From the NCBI RefSeq assembly GCF_963678635.1, contig NW_026970937.1:54166-118165 (forward strand): DNA of 64,000 bases, given 5' to 3'. This DNA comes from Symsagittifera roscoffensis (taxonomy: Eukaryota; Xenacoelomorpha; Acoela; Convolutidae). Below are positions 41,101-44,089 of this stretch, piece after piece; the first letter of the stretch is position 1, and each line of letters opens with the position of its first letter. A model generated the notes under the pieces. That model had not been told where the DNA came from. It was given only the letters and a program-made list of their open reading frames with translations, and did not search any database. A program made the translations under genes and the position numbers.

Positions 41101-42295
41101 GGGCTAAGTTTATATAATTTTTACTTTGAAATTCGAAAAGTTTTTTTCTAAAAACAAGTCTTTTTGTTTCCTCGCGTTCATTGACTCTCTTCCAACGATC
41201 TCTTGTCTATGTTCCAAAAATTGGACCTCGAATTGTTTGTAAATCGACTGGAGCTCAAATGATTTGATATTTCAGTTAAATTTTCATTGATGACCAAGTG
41301 TTGTTTGCAGAGTTTTCTCGAAAGTGAAGAGCCGCAATGCCCATATGAAGATGCACAGGCATCAGCAGCAGCATCATCAACCACAGAGCAGTCAGAATCT
41401 ACAGCCACACCAGCTAAACATGCATCCGCTAGGGCACTTCCAGGCTGGAACAGGACCCTTGGGCAATATGTTGACGAACAGTGAAATGCACATGTACAAT
41501 ATGGCAGCACAGCAAAACTCGACAGGACTGGTGGATCCGAGAACCCCTCCGCCTCTGTCACTAAGCCAACAGGCAAACACAGGTAGTGCATTCGCCTTCC
41601 CAAGACTGAACGGGACTCATCACAACTCAGCTGCTTCTGCTGCTGCGATGGCCATGCATTCCCACTTGAAAGCTAACAACATGAATAGCAATGTTTCGAA
41701 CGATACCTCAAACCAGATACATCGAGCAATGCAATTCCAAGGAGCAGGCGGATCCATGGGAACATTCCACTTGTCAAATGGGAATGGCGCCGGGTCTATG
41801 TCTTCCTTGATGAATGGCACCGGAATTCAAATGCAGATGAACCATGCGTTAGAAAAGGGATCTCAACGCGGGACCCTTTTCGAAGATAGTTTACAATTGA
41901 GTGGACAGAACCACGTAAATGATAACAATAATTATGGAATACGAAACAGTGTTATGGATCTGGGCATCCGCCGGAATTCCGGAACTGCTTGTGGAAACTC
42001 CGAGGGAACAATATTGGGCAGTACTAATCAGCTACAGTTGCATCAGATGGCGTCCAACTTAGAAATGAGTCGGATGGCGGCGGCCGCTGCTGCTGTTGGA
42101 CCCGCAAATTACTCTGTAGGTTTCAACCACAACTACACGACAGTAGCGGGACAGCACCAACAAGTGCAGCCGACTGTTGCGGGGTCCTCTTCTTTAGCAG
42201 TGTTGTCGTCGTCTCCACATCCCCACAACATGCCTCTTCATGACTCAAACCAATTCAGCCACCCACAAATACACTCTTCCATTTTCCACAGATGA
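7478..42295 (+). CDS. TRERF1: TRERF1/ZNF541/MIDEAS-family zinc-finger ELM2-SANT co-regulator (ten exons)
   Basis: Exons: 7478-8160, 9557-9737, 31388-31470, 32654-35590, 36221-36390, 38095-38292, 38585-38764, 39339-39427, 39585-40402, 41311-42295. Every junction is GT-AG, and the summed length, 6,324 bases, gives 2,107 residues with no internal stop. Vertebrate relatives recruit HDAC1/2 through ELM2-SANT (the mitotic deacetylase, or MiDAC, type of complex) and act in the nucleus. Domains in order: Tyr/Asn-rich N-terminus; C2H2 fingers at about 187-208, 215-236, 243-268 and 322-342; a long Ser-rich linker; a conserved 'YTPPPMLTP' motif; ELM2 from about 1370 to 1450; SANT at about 1481-1528; two more C2H2 units (about 1624-1651 and 1771-1795); and a Gln/His/Asn-rich tail. 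Human TRERF1, ZNF541 and MIDEAS share this plan, so the symbol means family, not proven one-to-one orthology. Intron 2 is 21.6 kb because of an antisense LTR element. Confidence 0.9.
9060..9420. repeat. Short foldback (MITE-like) element in intron 1
   Basis: A perfect 13-bp inverted repeat, 'gggacttcaagcc' at 9083-9095 and its complement at 9333-9345, is followed by variants of the same motif (near 9361-9395) and ends near 'cggcccctga'. The local GC-rich motif stands out from the AT-rich intron. The upstream stretch 8935-9030 also carries 'ggcgcctt' and a run similar to the family-B repeat at 58829. No coding potential. Confidence 0.45.
9557..9737 (+). CDS. TRERF1: TRERF1-like exon 2: zinc fingers 2 and 3
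   Basis: Acceptor 'gctttcag' ends at 9556 and donor GTGAGT starts at 9738. The first base completes the Leu codon from exon 1. The exon completes finger 2 (RQDHL|NGHKLTH) and encodes finger 3 with 'SYCDQRQLKRH', which closely follows the vertebrate TRERF1/ZNF541 fingers. It is 181 bases long and ends in phase 0. Confidence 0.9.
11513..11600 (+). repeat. tRNA-derived SINE-like unit
   Basis: It has a box A-like 'ggccgtggtgcagagg' near 11520 and a box B-like 'aggttcaatgcc' near 11569, tRNA-like spacing, and no intact cloverleaf. A related unit lies on the minus strand at about 44985-45065. A second tRNA-like stretch follows at 11690-11755. I read these as SINE remnants, not functional tRNA genes. 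Confidence 0.45.
11919..11922. repeat. Target-site duplication CAGT, left
   Basis: The four bases CAGT directly before the left LTR are repeated directly after the right LTR at 30829-30832. A 4-bp duplication is usual for several Ty3/gypsy-class integrases, and it fixes both ends of the insertion. Confidence 0.85.
11923..12332 (-). repeat. 3' LTR (left on the plus strand)
   Basis: The 410-bp copy appears identical by eye to 30419-30828. On the element's strand it starts TGGAACC and ends CTAACTCA. It carries AATAAA (complement of 12123-12128), two inverted CCAAT-type motifs (near 12254 and 12300), and a near-perfect palindrome at 12190-12217 (GTGCTGAA...TTCAGCAC). Upstream of it I see only a weak purine stretch (minus-strand GGATGGG near 12333-12341) as a candidate polypurine tract. 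Confidence 0.92.
12333..13937 (-). other. 3' untranslated region of the LTR element
   Basis: This is 1.6 kb between the last ORF and the 3' LTR with no ORF I can support. It contains a doubled 'ggtgggttaggcc' (near 13029 and 13067) and four copies of 'tttactgc' between 13607 and 13730. Such a long 3' region could hold splice or export signals, but nothing here identifies one. Confidence 0.5.
13938..15743 (-). CDS. Element ORF, 601 residues, unknown function
   Basis: The frame starts at ATG 15743, which overlaps the stop of the envelope-like gene as ATGA, so translation is probably coupled by termination-reinitiation. Residues 1-200 are Pro/Ser/Thr/Asn-rich and probably disordered. Residues about 205-601 have a more globular composition rich in Phe, Tyr, His and Thr, with few Cys. 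I see no signal peptide or membrane segment. I recognise no domain. Its size, full openness and tight junction argue that it is a real product. Candidate roles, such as a structural or host-interaction protein, are guesses. Confidence 0.75.
   Translation of the reverse strand: MSRQLGSLHRSNSHPTNLTSPIPIIPLFAFPPPDFPSSNVTSGMNSDTNSHISVLYSISQLNNPNIETPDEFADSEPSPSNNFHNSSNFSQPPFQPILSNNPDPITPTPSYASQVTPTYSSYHSDQSSHSPDTPRISPELDNFITLQQQPYHLNTPTINQISSTINSSNPPTPTPSSNYTESLAPSSTSTESSLNTNRAYRTFKRKFPNHPFPAKPGTAREYINHPKHTNTKEFLAITLPSFPQYTLNTPHDTNETRNFVDEYVLMPTLSWTSYYHFTNPLCLPLSNTHIDIERNTDMLYRLTTPLTARQFTYVGYKKSLKTHTAPRANEYTLEYYDHNIIRANQDQFLDDDRFANPQITEKFFIKTPYIFTLNIFDRKFDHIISEALTETQAYESFKERFQIFSLTFHFLAPHERDLHCSHDIMLRTKQTHTYSYYRFIQNHFDLHTPSRQPHHRFQFINSKYTSPFFLNFTYCIKDTNLHGILRNYDPITQMYIFCPITKTFNAEESRPFLIPHEFVQPIEIPILEFIHNTKFNHKLYNLIQNTPYEFAVGTEELTTIKALQLLWPLLQTKNIIRILAKLLTTSELIHDIFPHGFFPDD
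15740..18358 (-). CDS. Envelope-like membrane glycoprotein of the LTR element
   Basis: The 872-residue protein has a strong N-terminal signal peptide (about residues 1-20, LLIFLQLLFLV). A Cys-containing ectodomain follows, including a 'LPC..DQGYC' then 'TIVWFPEDTC' arrangement near residues 255-285. A hydrophobic segment lies at about 699-725 and a second at about 742-766, and a Pro/Asn/Gln-rich tail of about 100 residues ends the protein. Position after pol, signal peptide and C-terminal anchor fit a retroelement envelope. The Cys/Trp pattern reminds me of class III (gB-like) glycoproteins reported from invertebrate viruses and elements; this is an impression, not a match. The stop TGA overlaps the next start as ATGA. 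The start ATG lies inside the end of the preceding ATG-less frame. Confidence 0.75.
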   Translation of the reverse strand: MYILKLLIFLQLLFLVISNQNINPSPRTGPQDLLVTHYDCEENEQKTLHKYAINQVSQCETEPQAIETTDVIATLYSKARATTVTGYKFTATFSEKKVHCSQVSNGNKNRLDHESFYQSNIERLLHLNPDDCKNELLRLNITQNKNSQRKLVNFQVFSDSVHQSQLERHQGHIKLDEKYPYNGAHGRLTYDLHDKHWIPHIGINDPSNCKADTKNKGYQEIMFFDWKIQLEKIQLTRDLSDNTMIYQGIRLPCKNDQGYCDPTTRTQATIVWFPEDTCTTFQVAKIHARMIKFHEKYFIQSIPYEQVHPSRKLSSNFRNIDNIENKLTRFQIYQETELACKYRNPLHRTQYSEILVEYEKGFDMTTGKVKIDPYATGHPLNEGTSYIPVNFEKSNGQPGGHLKPHDTRSTRLQELSLMNTTYFGNIHYDIHLDMKLDYTISRIFQEMSLSELETLHQLCELERTQILQSLALAVLKIPYAGYLLSGNRSNFLDYEGNILWFYTCTKKVSPLYVFEDKRCYKRIPIFYKNKVHFVDTLSRRTYFWDTAVPCGSENSHNVVQLNPDENKYYLLTPYPTLMQSLKKFSPESIRAIARNPNIDLQSIGIYSKSDIQHHIRTQQFQELLTQMDTIQRQSIDQNLRKLAETAGFADIYTQDYSGYFKDIKDYIYLNGEKYRPQDISPINIFSFVTLKNEILDFLGWPYYILEKLTILYAMFNFIGFLFSLLKGIYNTCAIHTQVNRQASVARILFAGFFGIFSTSINKILLDAQIKEYNTKIATRQNTYDEEHNNVDITPTAPQLPPLPNNHPLSLVPRNFRNLAITHNPNFRLTTSQSPIQHIMTHQSQDQNTYEQIIEQPHTTAFQSQNNHFFSPR
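18346..19482 (-). CDS. Element ORF with no ATG, 378 codons
   Basis: Reading by hand, this frame is open from just after a TAA (19485-19483) to a TAA at 18348-18346 and contains no ATG. The first 200 codons are rich in Pro, Thr, Ser, Gln and Asn. The last 150 are more ordered (for example 'LRLDWNTFTAPPPLFG' and 'IGYITFYNPYSG'). It begins six bases beyond the stop of the 62-residue ORF and ends 12 bases inside the envelope-like gene. Without an ATG it must be made by splicing (an acceptor-like CAACAG precedes 19447), by non-AUG initiation, or as a continuation of another frame. The frame is closed at 19485, so simple frameshifting from the previous ORF before that point would not work. Function unknown. 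Confidence 0.65.
   Translation of the reverse strand, partial: QFKNPSKIATQQSQNQSSPTSSQDNQTPPSTTQNPQTSTRISFQDNPYTFEERHARLSEPLEPVQRQAPLSEPTYNLYPTLPQELSRIRNPSQNQNTVEINRQIIHPRRNRNFQTPRVHFDIPQSPSQNTPENPIGILPETPTLLSQRSTSSLPSDYLGSTPTSEQIRENPFNPPNQASRLPYWTTHSFTQGELNLVNNPIDISTDTTTSSSLPETLSLPSTPSISQISPPPFNLNFPNNLDARYREQSSINIPLRLDWNTFTAPPPLFGQHQESNRLHNWALNRLQYRQDIHNDIRDHNIQILQQNSLQLKFEITVKLNNITQHPYPLNPPNITAQSLPPPFITTEVIYKYDRYTKNTIGYITFYNPYSGLSYTCIF
19488..19676 (-). CDS. Small two-helix membrane ORF, 62 residues
   Basis: The frame begins with ATG 19676, overlapping the stop of the upstream 76-residue ORF as ATGA. Two hydrophobic stretches (about residues 11-29 and 37-52) are separated by a basic Cys/Lys loop (CKCIKK), and the tail is charged. 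Size and topology recall small viral ion-channel or membrane-remodelling proteins, but I know of no sequence match. Being short, it could be chance, yet its exact coupling to both neighbours favours a real gene. Confidence 0.5.
   Translation of the reverse strand: MIRTIFSRTDIFLLFVIFIAFLSSLILTICKCIKKAIFTFALATILLILFLEEYYNKHKPSH
19673..19903 (-). CDS. Small hydrophobic ORF, 76 residues
   Basis: The ATG at 19903 opens a frame rich in Phe, Ile and Leu, with one long or two adjacent membrane segments (about residues 17-60). Its TGA overlaps the next ATG (ATGA). It is the first ORF after the 0.6-kb spacer that follows pol, so it may start the spliced or internally promoted downstream message. Function unknown. 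Confidence 0.45.
   Translation of the reverse strand: MLFSQSVTQILINFKHFFTILETFIIFLFDILESFLIILIIFCNIFLIFYTILELFLQLSKTLDYIHRYDLYNLSK
19904..20501 (-). other. Spacer between pol and the downstream ORF block
   Basis: No ORF of note in about 600 bases. The plus strand holds a 13-bp direct repeat, 'tactttaggctaa', at 20101-20113 and 20132-20144, and G-rich runs, so the element's strand is C-rich here. Its position suggests a splice acceptor or internal promoter region for expressing the downstream genes. This is inference from layout only. Confidence 0.45.
20502..20912 (-). CDS. C-terminal part of integrase in a shifted frame, plus basic tail
   Basis: The first ATG of this frame is at 20912, 11 bases before the end of the gag-pol stop. 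Its first 35 residues (ending '..RNNLLPYYPKEYA') look like the second half of the integrase GPY/F module. The first half (KLQPLRKGPYQII) is the very end of the gag-pol ORF. The module is therefore split by a frame change at about 20902-20912. The remaining 100 residues are Lys/Asn/Gln/Thr-rich and probably disordered. Either ribosomes shift frame here by design or this copy has suffered a one-base indel. I lean slightly to mutation because I see no classic slippery heptamer. Confidence 0.65.
   Translation of the reverse strand: MSHKITDSNKKEIVQHRNNLLPYYPKEYALRELTQLYSFTGLKIIQNEPHLKNTEQNDNPTENQNTKPTTTKNNTQNHKESPKQRKNRKMTEQIIPQEQIDKSENRKTTRLRNQPRKNYKIFIPQSKILKKVEFQK
20902..28722 (-). CDS. gag-pol: Gag-pol polyprotein in one frame (2,606 residues)
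   Basis: Gag and pol are fused without a frameshift. Residues 1-600 are an Asn/Gln/Thr-rich region of unknown fold. About 602-755 resembles a Ty3/gypsy capsid (VFTGTDPEYSVEDYL, AAQKWFSVLP). One CCHC knuckle lies at 839-855 (CNYCRRYGHSISEC), followed by a long Asn/Arg/Ser/Tyr repeat tract to about 1075. The retropepsin site DSGA is near 1230. Reverse transcriptase spans about 1592-1790 with catalytic YLDD near 1735, and RNase H has CDASNFG near 1882. Integrase has an HHCC zinc region (about 2240-2285) and a catalytic core with Asp (SFDTKGP, ~2317), Asp (TDNGTEF, ~2381) and Glu (VEGMNR, ~2416), all present. The ORF stops inside the GPY/F module. It starts at ATG 28722 and overlaps the upstream 155-residue ORF by 26 bases. 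All catalytic residues I can check are intact. Confidence 0.93.
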   Translation of the reverse strand: MSSTHTPGEESPDDDEIFPFIVDATTDRGQHIFCKNLLLNLFEPGISPCKTEFPDVKIKRQIIDHYLKDICNITQQYGIYSIEFTSPNHNNRKYTIQTDDLDLEFSKVFSEYIKNIQYHNSQRANSIFTNEVFAIIYSYISILENEIPITNVSPTETSKHLRVRHEITLLSSYLNIIKENFTKDDVSQHTKHDLQKILAWFIIDYFTHNIDLIAQARKNFRPQNSNDDTAITEQSDYVWDPEWSHPAFISFPQTISSQAISTISYIRDYVKVIPLTIDATPLNYNTFLPDTQNNSLNSTVIHNENLNGTRNLTQQDIQTPSHFINEEIVHTTTTQQSISPIRPNLTTPRNTNPSQTQVTLQSTVKPSVAPKYSHMDYQTYRPMTIPSKTHKTFTRNNFADHNYNYTHPSKTYNQPQRNFNQYTRSRNWDNPMTQPNSINFQTNPPQDHSENYPFFQQNKNKKQTSYQMDYLSSDDDFLQPDIFAPNTQEYRRQGIQRTRTNHRNFSPQPIDAQHQQPIQQQNLINTQSFQPIQQQNPMTAHSYQASQMQNEIPLPYYLQQHEITRNQLSNFSQMPNAAESLQMTMNPYLMGGSSITSNKPLMVFTGTDPEYSVEDYLNAVTANLILNIGPEPINTPLHQNWIHRRTALIQTTLDGAAQKWFSVLPLEIKSNWKRFTQEFSKMFDSERNKQQQRVLCNEIRRLPNETIKQIAVRIETLVRKAYSLNTHDYKNTKMTEILMMTLTPQLRKIAIKKRASHPSSIREPDLDFRKLVDKLEQAEITMKLEETENLKLQYVNRIETTPTNINNIQESETDLVEKITEILNIYEKNPNFKGKPSFKKWCNYCRRYGHSISECRQKQQDNQNKPQKYKEPNKSFYQYMKKDQNLPNKTVYSNNSSGKPLPNNTNYTRNQSPYNSSYRGRSPERRNTNNSSQNHYNRPNSRNNYSRSNSNTQRFVSRSNSQSRNNYYPNNQSRNSSYNRNRNYSYNRNRSYSNNRNQNYPNNQSRNNSYNRSNYNRPNNNYQNRSRNNSQNRHPSYNNRYRNYSQSPHRNNNNYNNSNNRHRSSTPKHQRQINQVQSNPETTSDPPGIDDTVTDTLQLNQINCTSSDSESDTENTLSINMIKVENDYESVIYEQPFSSHIYENQSEFLQNYYTTPINSTPTTQETNEINTTNQTNKNTKTKCLNTNHIYQNIQKEQPKEKIWTIPFLLESPRNKEFQPPDLEIDFLIDSGAESNIINIPTWNEIKTLHPKLTPLETSSKLATAQGSTLINYGKIQLFLLPTRTMEQSKILNKPFKQIFHITDIKYDIIGIPFISKYIPTINILNSKILIKDKYTKTKETSLTFFQRLNKQPPFFSKFYPIFNQQRKHLKPLSGNIYNFSIKQVHQYDKEQNKQKFYMSEFEFKPIHKFFKITISSIKYLKNSNSDIISLHVYNNTPYQVTLPLGLLGYCETNATISPIHEKAYRVNNILQLLDICQSTILNEELSINNIISNENRNTDYFTKTPYFKPTFNISNYTEDQQKFLTMFNFQHSQITQDEFEKLAKQLIKYSSVYATSKFDVGKISSSLHLPLKPDAVFKKQRASKVPIHLHDKVNRLLDILEQYNIISPVNKEEQPKGNTFINPVIILAKGESLKIVLDARYLNSLIDESKCNWPIEPIQVILTKINGKYFTTADMNSAYNQMPLDEQSRRLTQFVIGNQQYEFNRLFYGISIGPAAFSAFMSKIFRPLILKKNAITYLDDVFMQSQTKDEMFNVLEKYHQILQNENLKAAPDKSHFFLTRVKFLGHNIERKTITPLKSRIDAIQKLQPPTNKKKIQEFLGMLNFLSKYVYKMQLYLRPFYNILRQQNNFEWNTEHQTRFEEIKKLLTEQISNTIPDSNQPFYAMCDASNFGIGAALLQSHNGTNKMNLISANSRLFTQAELRLSTLMRECTAIIYTLTEYEFLILGSKHPTVLFTDHKPIIFLFTQKSNPNHRVYRFQLILMKFPNLHIVWTAGKNLALPDTLSRNTPPELLTRKTTVEIPKNIKFYLAENETSPRLECKYAVKTDIEQSQINSLQHFPLYLDCQNNHYEVDLLGTSTFKPIPYSQWIKNNTQQKRTKQHPPKKDHFPLIEKEDLTDKINLSGPQTNDSKYTINQVFDLHDPLDTIPLSKFEIENIFLPPTETITISTLKQYQNLDPIIRQLKSWHKYKTKPVKADSTILGNKTLLRYFRKFNNTTINENTDLLEYNLNESTVPCLPLSMILIAFNISHTQNIKGHSGSEKTYSNFIQNFYFPNAPIWIKVLCNDCIVCQLNKPYPNQKQIAQKQDFKGQSLYFNHRISFDTKGPISPSSEGNSYIMVIVDAFTHYVALNPVPHCNAYYAYTTLYEHWIAKFGLPEILVTDNGTEFINNEIITLCHLYNIKHKPRTSHAPWTNGLVEGMNRSLQEYLRCIINGNDTKYTEWSADVKLFPLAYNSQITTTLGMSPYEMVFNQKPRKPIMFTANSHKNAQGYCQPNKDSICYNLPLHTHDEDHFHHPQILKLASGTHTEWILNRDKKHNEIYQKITKKLLQRQNINEQINSRFTPASELKIGTFVLIPNFNTQKGISKKLQPLRKGPYQIIAKPTDVT
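28697..29164 (-). CDS. Basic 155-residue ORF upstream of gag-pol
   Basis: The frame starts at ATG 29164 and overlaps the gag-pol start by 26 bases in another frame. It is rich in Lys and Arg (for example 'RTKRQTLKRKIITKQRQITRKR'), with an acidic Ser/Glu patch (SESETNSLDEL) and a second basic run (KRGKRRIKKQYK). Such composition fits a nucleic-acid-binding or nuclear-localised accessory protein, but there is no recognisable fold. It is the first ORF of the element, so it should be translated from the full-length RNA, with gag-pol reached by leaky scanning or reinitiation. Confidence 0.6.
   Translation of the reverse strand: MSFKNLGNKQTIVLHNCEIDNKKYDLVITPHTQTVGYIRTKRQTLKRKIITKQRQITRKRFSKNRNAFSESETNSLDELYKLKESIDKNYPLHDQLYFSDSETTSNSSKRGKRRIKKQYKHKPVHLYNWNQPIRHINNYILTVIERKNELNAHPR
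29165..30398 (-). other. Structured 5' leader of the LTR element
   Basis: A 1.25-kb leader lies between the primer-binding site and the first ORF. It includes a 25-bp hairpin motif 'gatccaaggataagccttg' with CAAGG/CCTTG arms, repeated 60 bases apart (29682-29706 and 29742-29766). It also holds diverged copies of a ~120-bp unit containing 'gggttggaga...atcgat' (29270-29640). This is the usual place for dimerisation and packaging signals. The function is inferred from position. A 77-codon minus-strand frame (30098-30331) is too weak to call. Confidence 0.5.
30399..30416 (-). other. Primer-binding site of the LTR element
   Basis: Two bases inside the 5' LTR, the element's strand reads TGGTGCGACC and onwards. 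This begins with the TGG expected to pair with the CCA end of a tRNA. I cannot say which host tRNA matches; comparing 18 bases with the species' tRNA set would settle it. Confidence 0.7.
30419..30828 (-). repeat. 5' LTR (right on the plus strand)
   Basis: The 410-bp copy looks identical by eye to the left LTR, including the AATAAA (complement of 30619-30624) and the internal palindrome. LTRs are identical at insertion, so no visible difference means little time has passed or they have been homogenised. Confidence 0.92.
30829..30832. repeat. Target-site duplication CAGT, right
   Basis: Directly repeats the CAGT at 11919-11922 and fixes the right end of the insertion. Confidence 0.85.
30833..31387 (+). 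other. Right part of intron 2
   Basis: AT-rich intron DNA between the LTR element and exon 3, ending in the pyrimidine-rich acceptor 'gtttgtgcag'. A 73-codon minus-strand frame at 31052-31273 has no recognisable features. Nothing else is seen. Confidence 0.5.
31388..31470 (+). CDS. TRERF1: TRERF1-like exon 3
   Basis: A short exon (83 bases) from acceptor 31387 to donor GTGAGT 31471. It encodes LVTIQGVNGNETQMYAIAAA and joins fingers 1-3 to the large fourth exon. It begins in phase 0 and leaves AT, which the first base of exon 4 completes as Ile. Frame agreement on both sides supports it. It lies 560 bases beyond the end of the LTR insertion. Confidence 0.85.
31757..32144 (-). repeat. Dispersed repeat, family B, copy 1
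   Basis: The segment in intron 3, bounded by 'gtagcggatttggaaggggg' and 'tagatccgcccctgac', matches 58829-59150 in the opposite orientation. Shared landmarks include 'gcggatctaga', 'gggggc.gattttcaa', 'tttttctag/gcgcgc', 'gtatatatt' and 'ggcgcct.taga'. It is diverged and has no ORF with recognisable content, and is probably a non-autonomous transposon. Confidence 0.6.
32654..35590 (+). CDS. TRERF1: TRERF1-like exon 4: fourth zinc finger and long Ser-rich linker
   Basis: A 2,937-base exon from acceptor 'gtcttttag' (32653) to donor GTGAGC (35591). It opens with a C2H2 finger (CPVCHKTFPTLPALNGHMRLHGGY), a hallmark of the TRERF1 family. About 950 residues follow, rich in Ser, Pro, Asn and Gln, with an acidic patch (EEQ..MDDEDDDAF type) near 34618-34650. 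This linker is largely disordered in relatives. A second small conserved-looking block ends the exon (FKPRPIHIPKHISTGVFRS). Confidence 0.92.
35640..36000. repeat. Dispersed repeat, family C (intron 4)
   Basis: Landmarks, in order: 'cactctccaaatacgaac', 'aatttcgaaagtggaa', 'ggaataaaaac', 'ggtccagttttctcaa', 'agtgccaatca', 'aagagctta'. Diverged members with parts of this order lie at 37600-38000, 40560-41200, 44090-44520, 44640-44880 and 45165-45520. It is non-coding and of unknown class. Confidence 0.55.
36221..36390 (+). CDS. TRERF1: TRERF1-like exon 5: YTPPPMLTP motif
   Basis: 170 bases between acceptor 'tgacttag' (36220) and donor GTGAGT (36391). It encodes a Gly-rich run and 'SAPYTPPPMLTPKRLGPGLF', a short conserved motif found just before ELM2 in vertebrate TRERF1-type proteins. 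The exon joins exon 4 in phase 2 and exon 6 in phase 1. Confidence 0.88.
36900..38000. repeat. Repeat-rich intron 5
   Basis: Two diverged copies of a block (36970-37050 and 37620-37690) share 'gctcgaaattaga' and 'ctcaaaaatttcaaaccag'. A SINE-like unit lies at 37330-37440, with box B-like 'ggttccattcc' and a T-run after 'gagacctg'. A family-C piece at 37830-37925 has 'accagttttctc' and 'aagagctta'. Nothing coding is seen. Confidence 0.45.
38095..38292 (+). CDS. TRERF1: TRERF1-like exon 6: ELM2, first part
   Basis: 198 bases from acceptor 'gtgatttag' (38094) to donor GTGAGT (38293). It encodes the ELM2 core 'EPKINVGASFQAELP', followed by an acidic stretch and 'LLWAPMFDW'. In HDAC co-repressors ELM2 helps to bind HDAC1/2. 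Confidence 0.92.
38585..38764 (+). CDS. TRERF1: TRERF1-like exon 7: ELM2, second part
   Basis: 180 bases, acceptor 'gtattatttag' (38584), donor GTAAGA (38765). It encodes 'VDQYLSAANSC' type helices and 'AFHQLAKAGGNVKVAMRSLL', the characteristic ELM2 C-terminal helices. Phase 1 on both sides. A C-rich tract lies just downstream in the intron (38862-38885). Confidence 0.92.
39339..39427 (+). CDS. TRERF1: TRERF1-like exon 8: SANT, first part
   Basis: 89 bases, acceptor 'ctgttttag' (39338), donor GTACAA (39428). It encodes 'GAYWSTEEKQVFVRCWSSFGKDF', the start of a SANT domain with its conserved Trp and Phe residues. The donor is weaker than the others, but using it restores phase 0 for exon 9 exactly. 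Confidence 0.87.
39585..40402 (+). CDS. TRERF1: TRERF1-like exon 9: SANT end and zinc finger
   Basis: 818 bases, acceptor 'gttttttag' (39584), donor GTAAGA (40403). It begins 'LTSKRLSDIVEYYYCWKL', the last SANT helix. A Ser-rich segment, a C2H2-like unit (CQWDSC...H..SVH) and the first half of the final finger (CEICGK) follow. The two Cys of that finger are here and the two His are in exon 10. Confidence 0.92.
40560..41200. repeat. Dispersed repeat, family C (intron 9)
   Basis: Starts with 'agagtcgatgagcctagttcagactcttatataggtcgtgatg', of which the middle part recurs near 44095, 45175 and 48635. It also contains 'aaggaaggcaaactccacta' (again at 45317), 'cgaaagtggaatttaattttcag' and 'ttgtttcctcgcgttcattga' (compare 36880). 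It is the longest copy of the family in the window, and no coding content is visible. Confidence 0.6.
41311..42295 (+). CDS. TRERF1: TRERF1-like exon 10: last zinc finger and C-terminal tail
   Basis: 985 bases from acceptor 'gtttgcag' (41310) to the TGA at 42293. It completes the finger (KVFSKVKSRNAHMKMH), a strong family signature, then gives a His/Gln/Asn/Met-rich tail with an Ala run. The whole gene totals an exact multiple of three at this stop. Confidence 0.92.
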
Positions 42296-42767
42296 CAATC
42301 AAAAGACCTTCTAAATGGGCAAAATAAGATTGGAACTACTACAAATTGGTATTGATAGGATTTTTTTAAAGTATGAGCGAGCTGTATCAGTGGATTCCAC
42401 TTCTAATGTTGCTTTGGTTTGTCTGGTCCGAAATGTCGATCATGTTTCGGTATGTCTATTTGATAAATTTGTGAGATAGCTGAGTACTTCTGATTGGGTA
42501 TGGATTGCTATATCGTCTATTCTTTCTTCTGTCCTATAATACGGTCCAATGATTCCTTTCGTTGTCTCTTTTGGTGTTTTGTGTTGGTAGATTAGTTTCA
42601 ATTGTATATGTAGTAGTCATAGAATAGTACAGTAATACAATGTATTATAAATGACCTCAAATATTTCAAATATCCTCACAATGATAGTTACTATGTGTCT
42701 TTCTGGACACACGAACTGATCAAAAGTTATCTCGTTGAATTATCGCAGAAATTGAACCTTTTTTGAA

Positions 42768-43004
42768 AATAAAAAACAAGCTATCTTCTTTTGCTTAAAT
42801 CCCAAAATTAATTCCTGTTCTTATTTGTTTTGAATCAAATGGATTTGAATAGTTGCAAATCAGGCTTACAGAGCTTTTTTTCGAACTATTTTCTAATATC
42901 GGTTCAAGTTCTGCTTTTACCCATTCAGGTTTTATCCATTATTCAATTTGCACGCTTGTCTGTCGTTTGAAACGAAACAGTGCTTTTGTCTTCTTATCAA
43001 TAAA
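42768..43004 (+). terminator. Candidate polyadenylation signals of the TRERF1-like gene
   Basis: AATAAA occurs at 42768-42773 and again at 42999-43004, about 470 and 700 bases after the stop codon. Either could serve. I see no way to choose between them from sequence. Confidence 0.35.
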
Positions 43005-44089
43005 TATTCACTAGTTTTGTTAGTCCCGTTTTTTTTTTAATATACGAGGACATCTTTTCAATTCGACTAGTTCTGACTTGTTTTATTCTATTCAAAATGT
43101 AGAGTCGTCTTTGGTGTATTTGATAAATTATCCGAACTTTTCTGTCAAAAATATTTTTCTAGCTTAGAACTTTTCAATCAATTCAGTGCAGTTCCTACGC
43201 TACTAATAAACAAATGATTTCGTTGATTCCGCTTCAATTTAAAACATGCTCGATGTTAATTTTTTTCATCTCGCTCTGAAACTCAAAATTTATAAAAGTC
43301 AAATTGATAGCGGAATTACTTCAATTTTTTTACACCAAATTGTGTGTTTAATATAATGTTTGTTTAAATTGAATAGAATACCAAAAAATATTTTCTTCTA
43401 AATTATTTGTGTCTTCATGAGAATTTTATAACTTATCGTAGCTACCCTGAATCCTCTTATATCAAACAAATTCAATTTGTATTAATAACAATTTTTTTTA
43501 GCTGAGCAGAAAATATGAAGTCAGCTCTTGAAGTGTTGTTGAAACAAGGTCTTACAGTCTCATTGATTCAAAACTGCGTTTAAGTGTTTATGTAAGAACT
43601 GGATTTTAACGTATTTAGGCCTTTGGTTTCTCTTTTAACACAAACTGAGATTGTCTTATAGCTGTTAACAAATTTATCGGACAACGTCTTAAGTTTTTCA
43701 AAGAATTCTGACCTTCAAGCTGAAACTAATTAAAATAGTTTTTTGAATTTTCGAGTTAGCCTTTTAGTTGGCATTTTTTGTGTTCTTTTGTATTGAAAAT
43801 TTGCATGTCAGATCACAGCTGAATGGAAATTGTTTTGAATGCAAGGGCTTGAAGTTATATTAAAGAAAAACGGTCCTCTGAAAAAGCGCAATCGTGTTGG
43901 TTTGGTTTTTTGAGTTCAAAGGTAATTTTGAAACTTCGTTTGCAGTTTCAACTATTCACTGTTTCGAGCTTAAATTTTCACTTTTTGCAATCAAAAGCTC
44001 ACATTATATCTTACATTTTGTGCAAAATTGATGATTCTTGGATTTTGTCGTGGTGTGTGCTGAGCTGGTCTGGTTATATTTTTTTATTA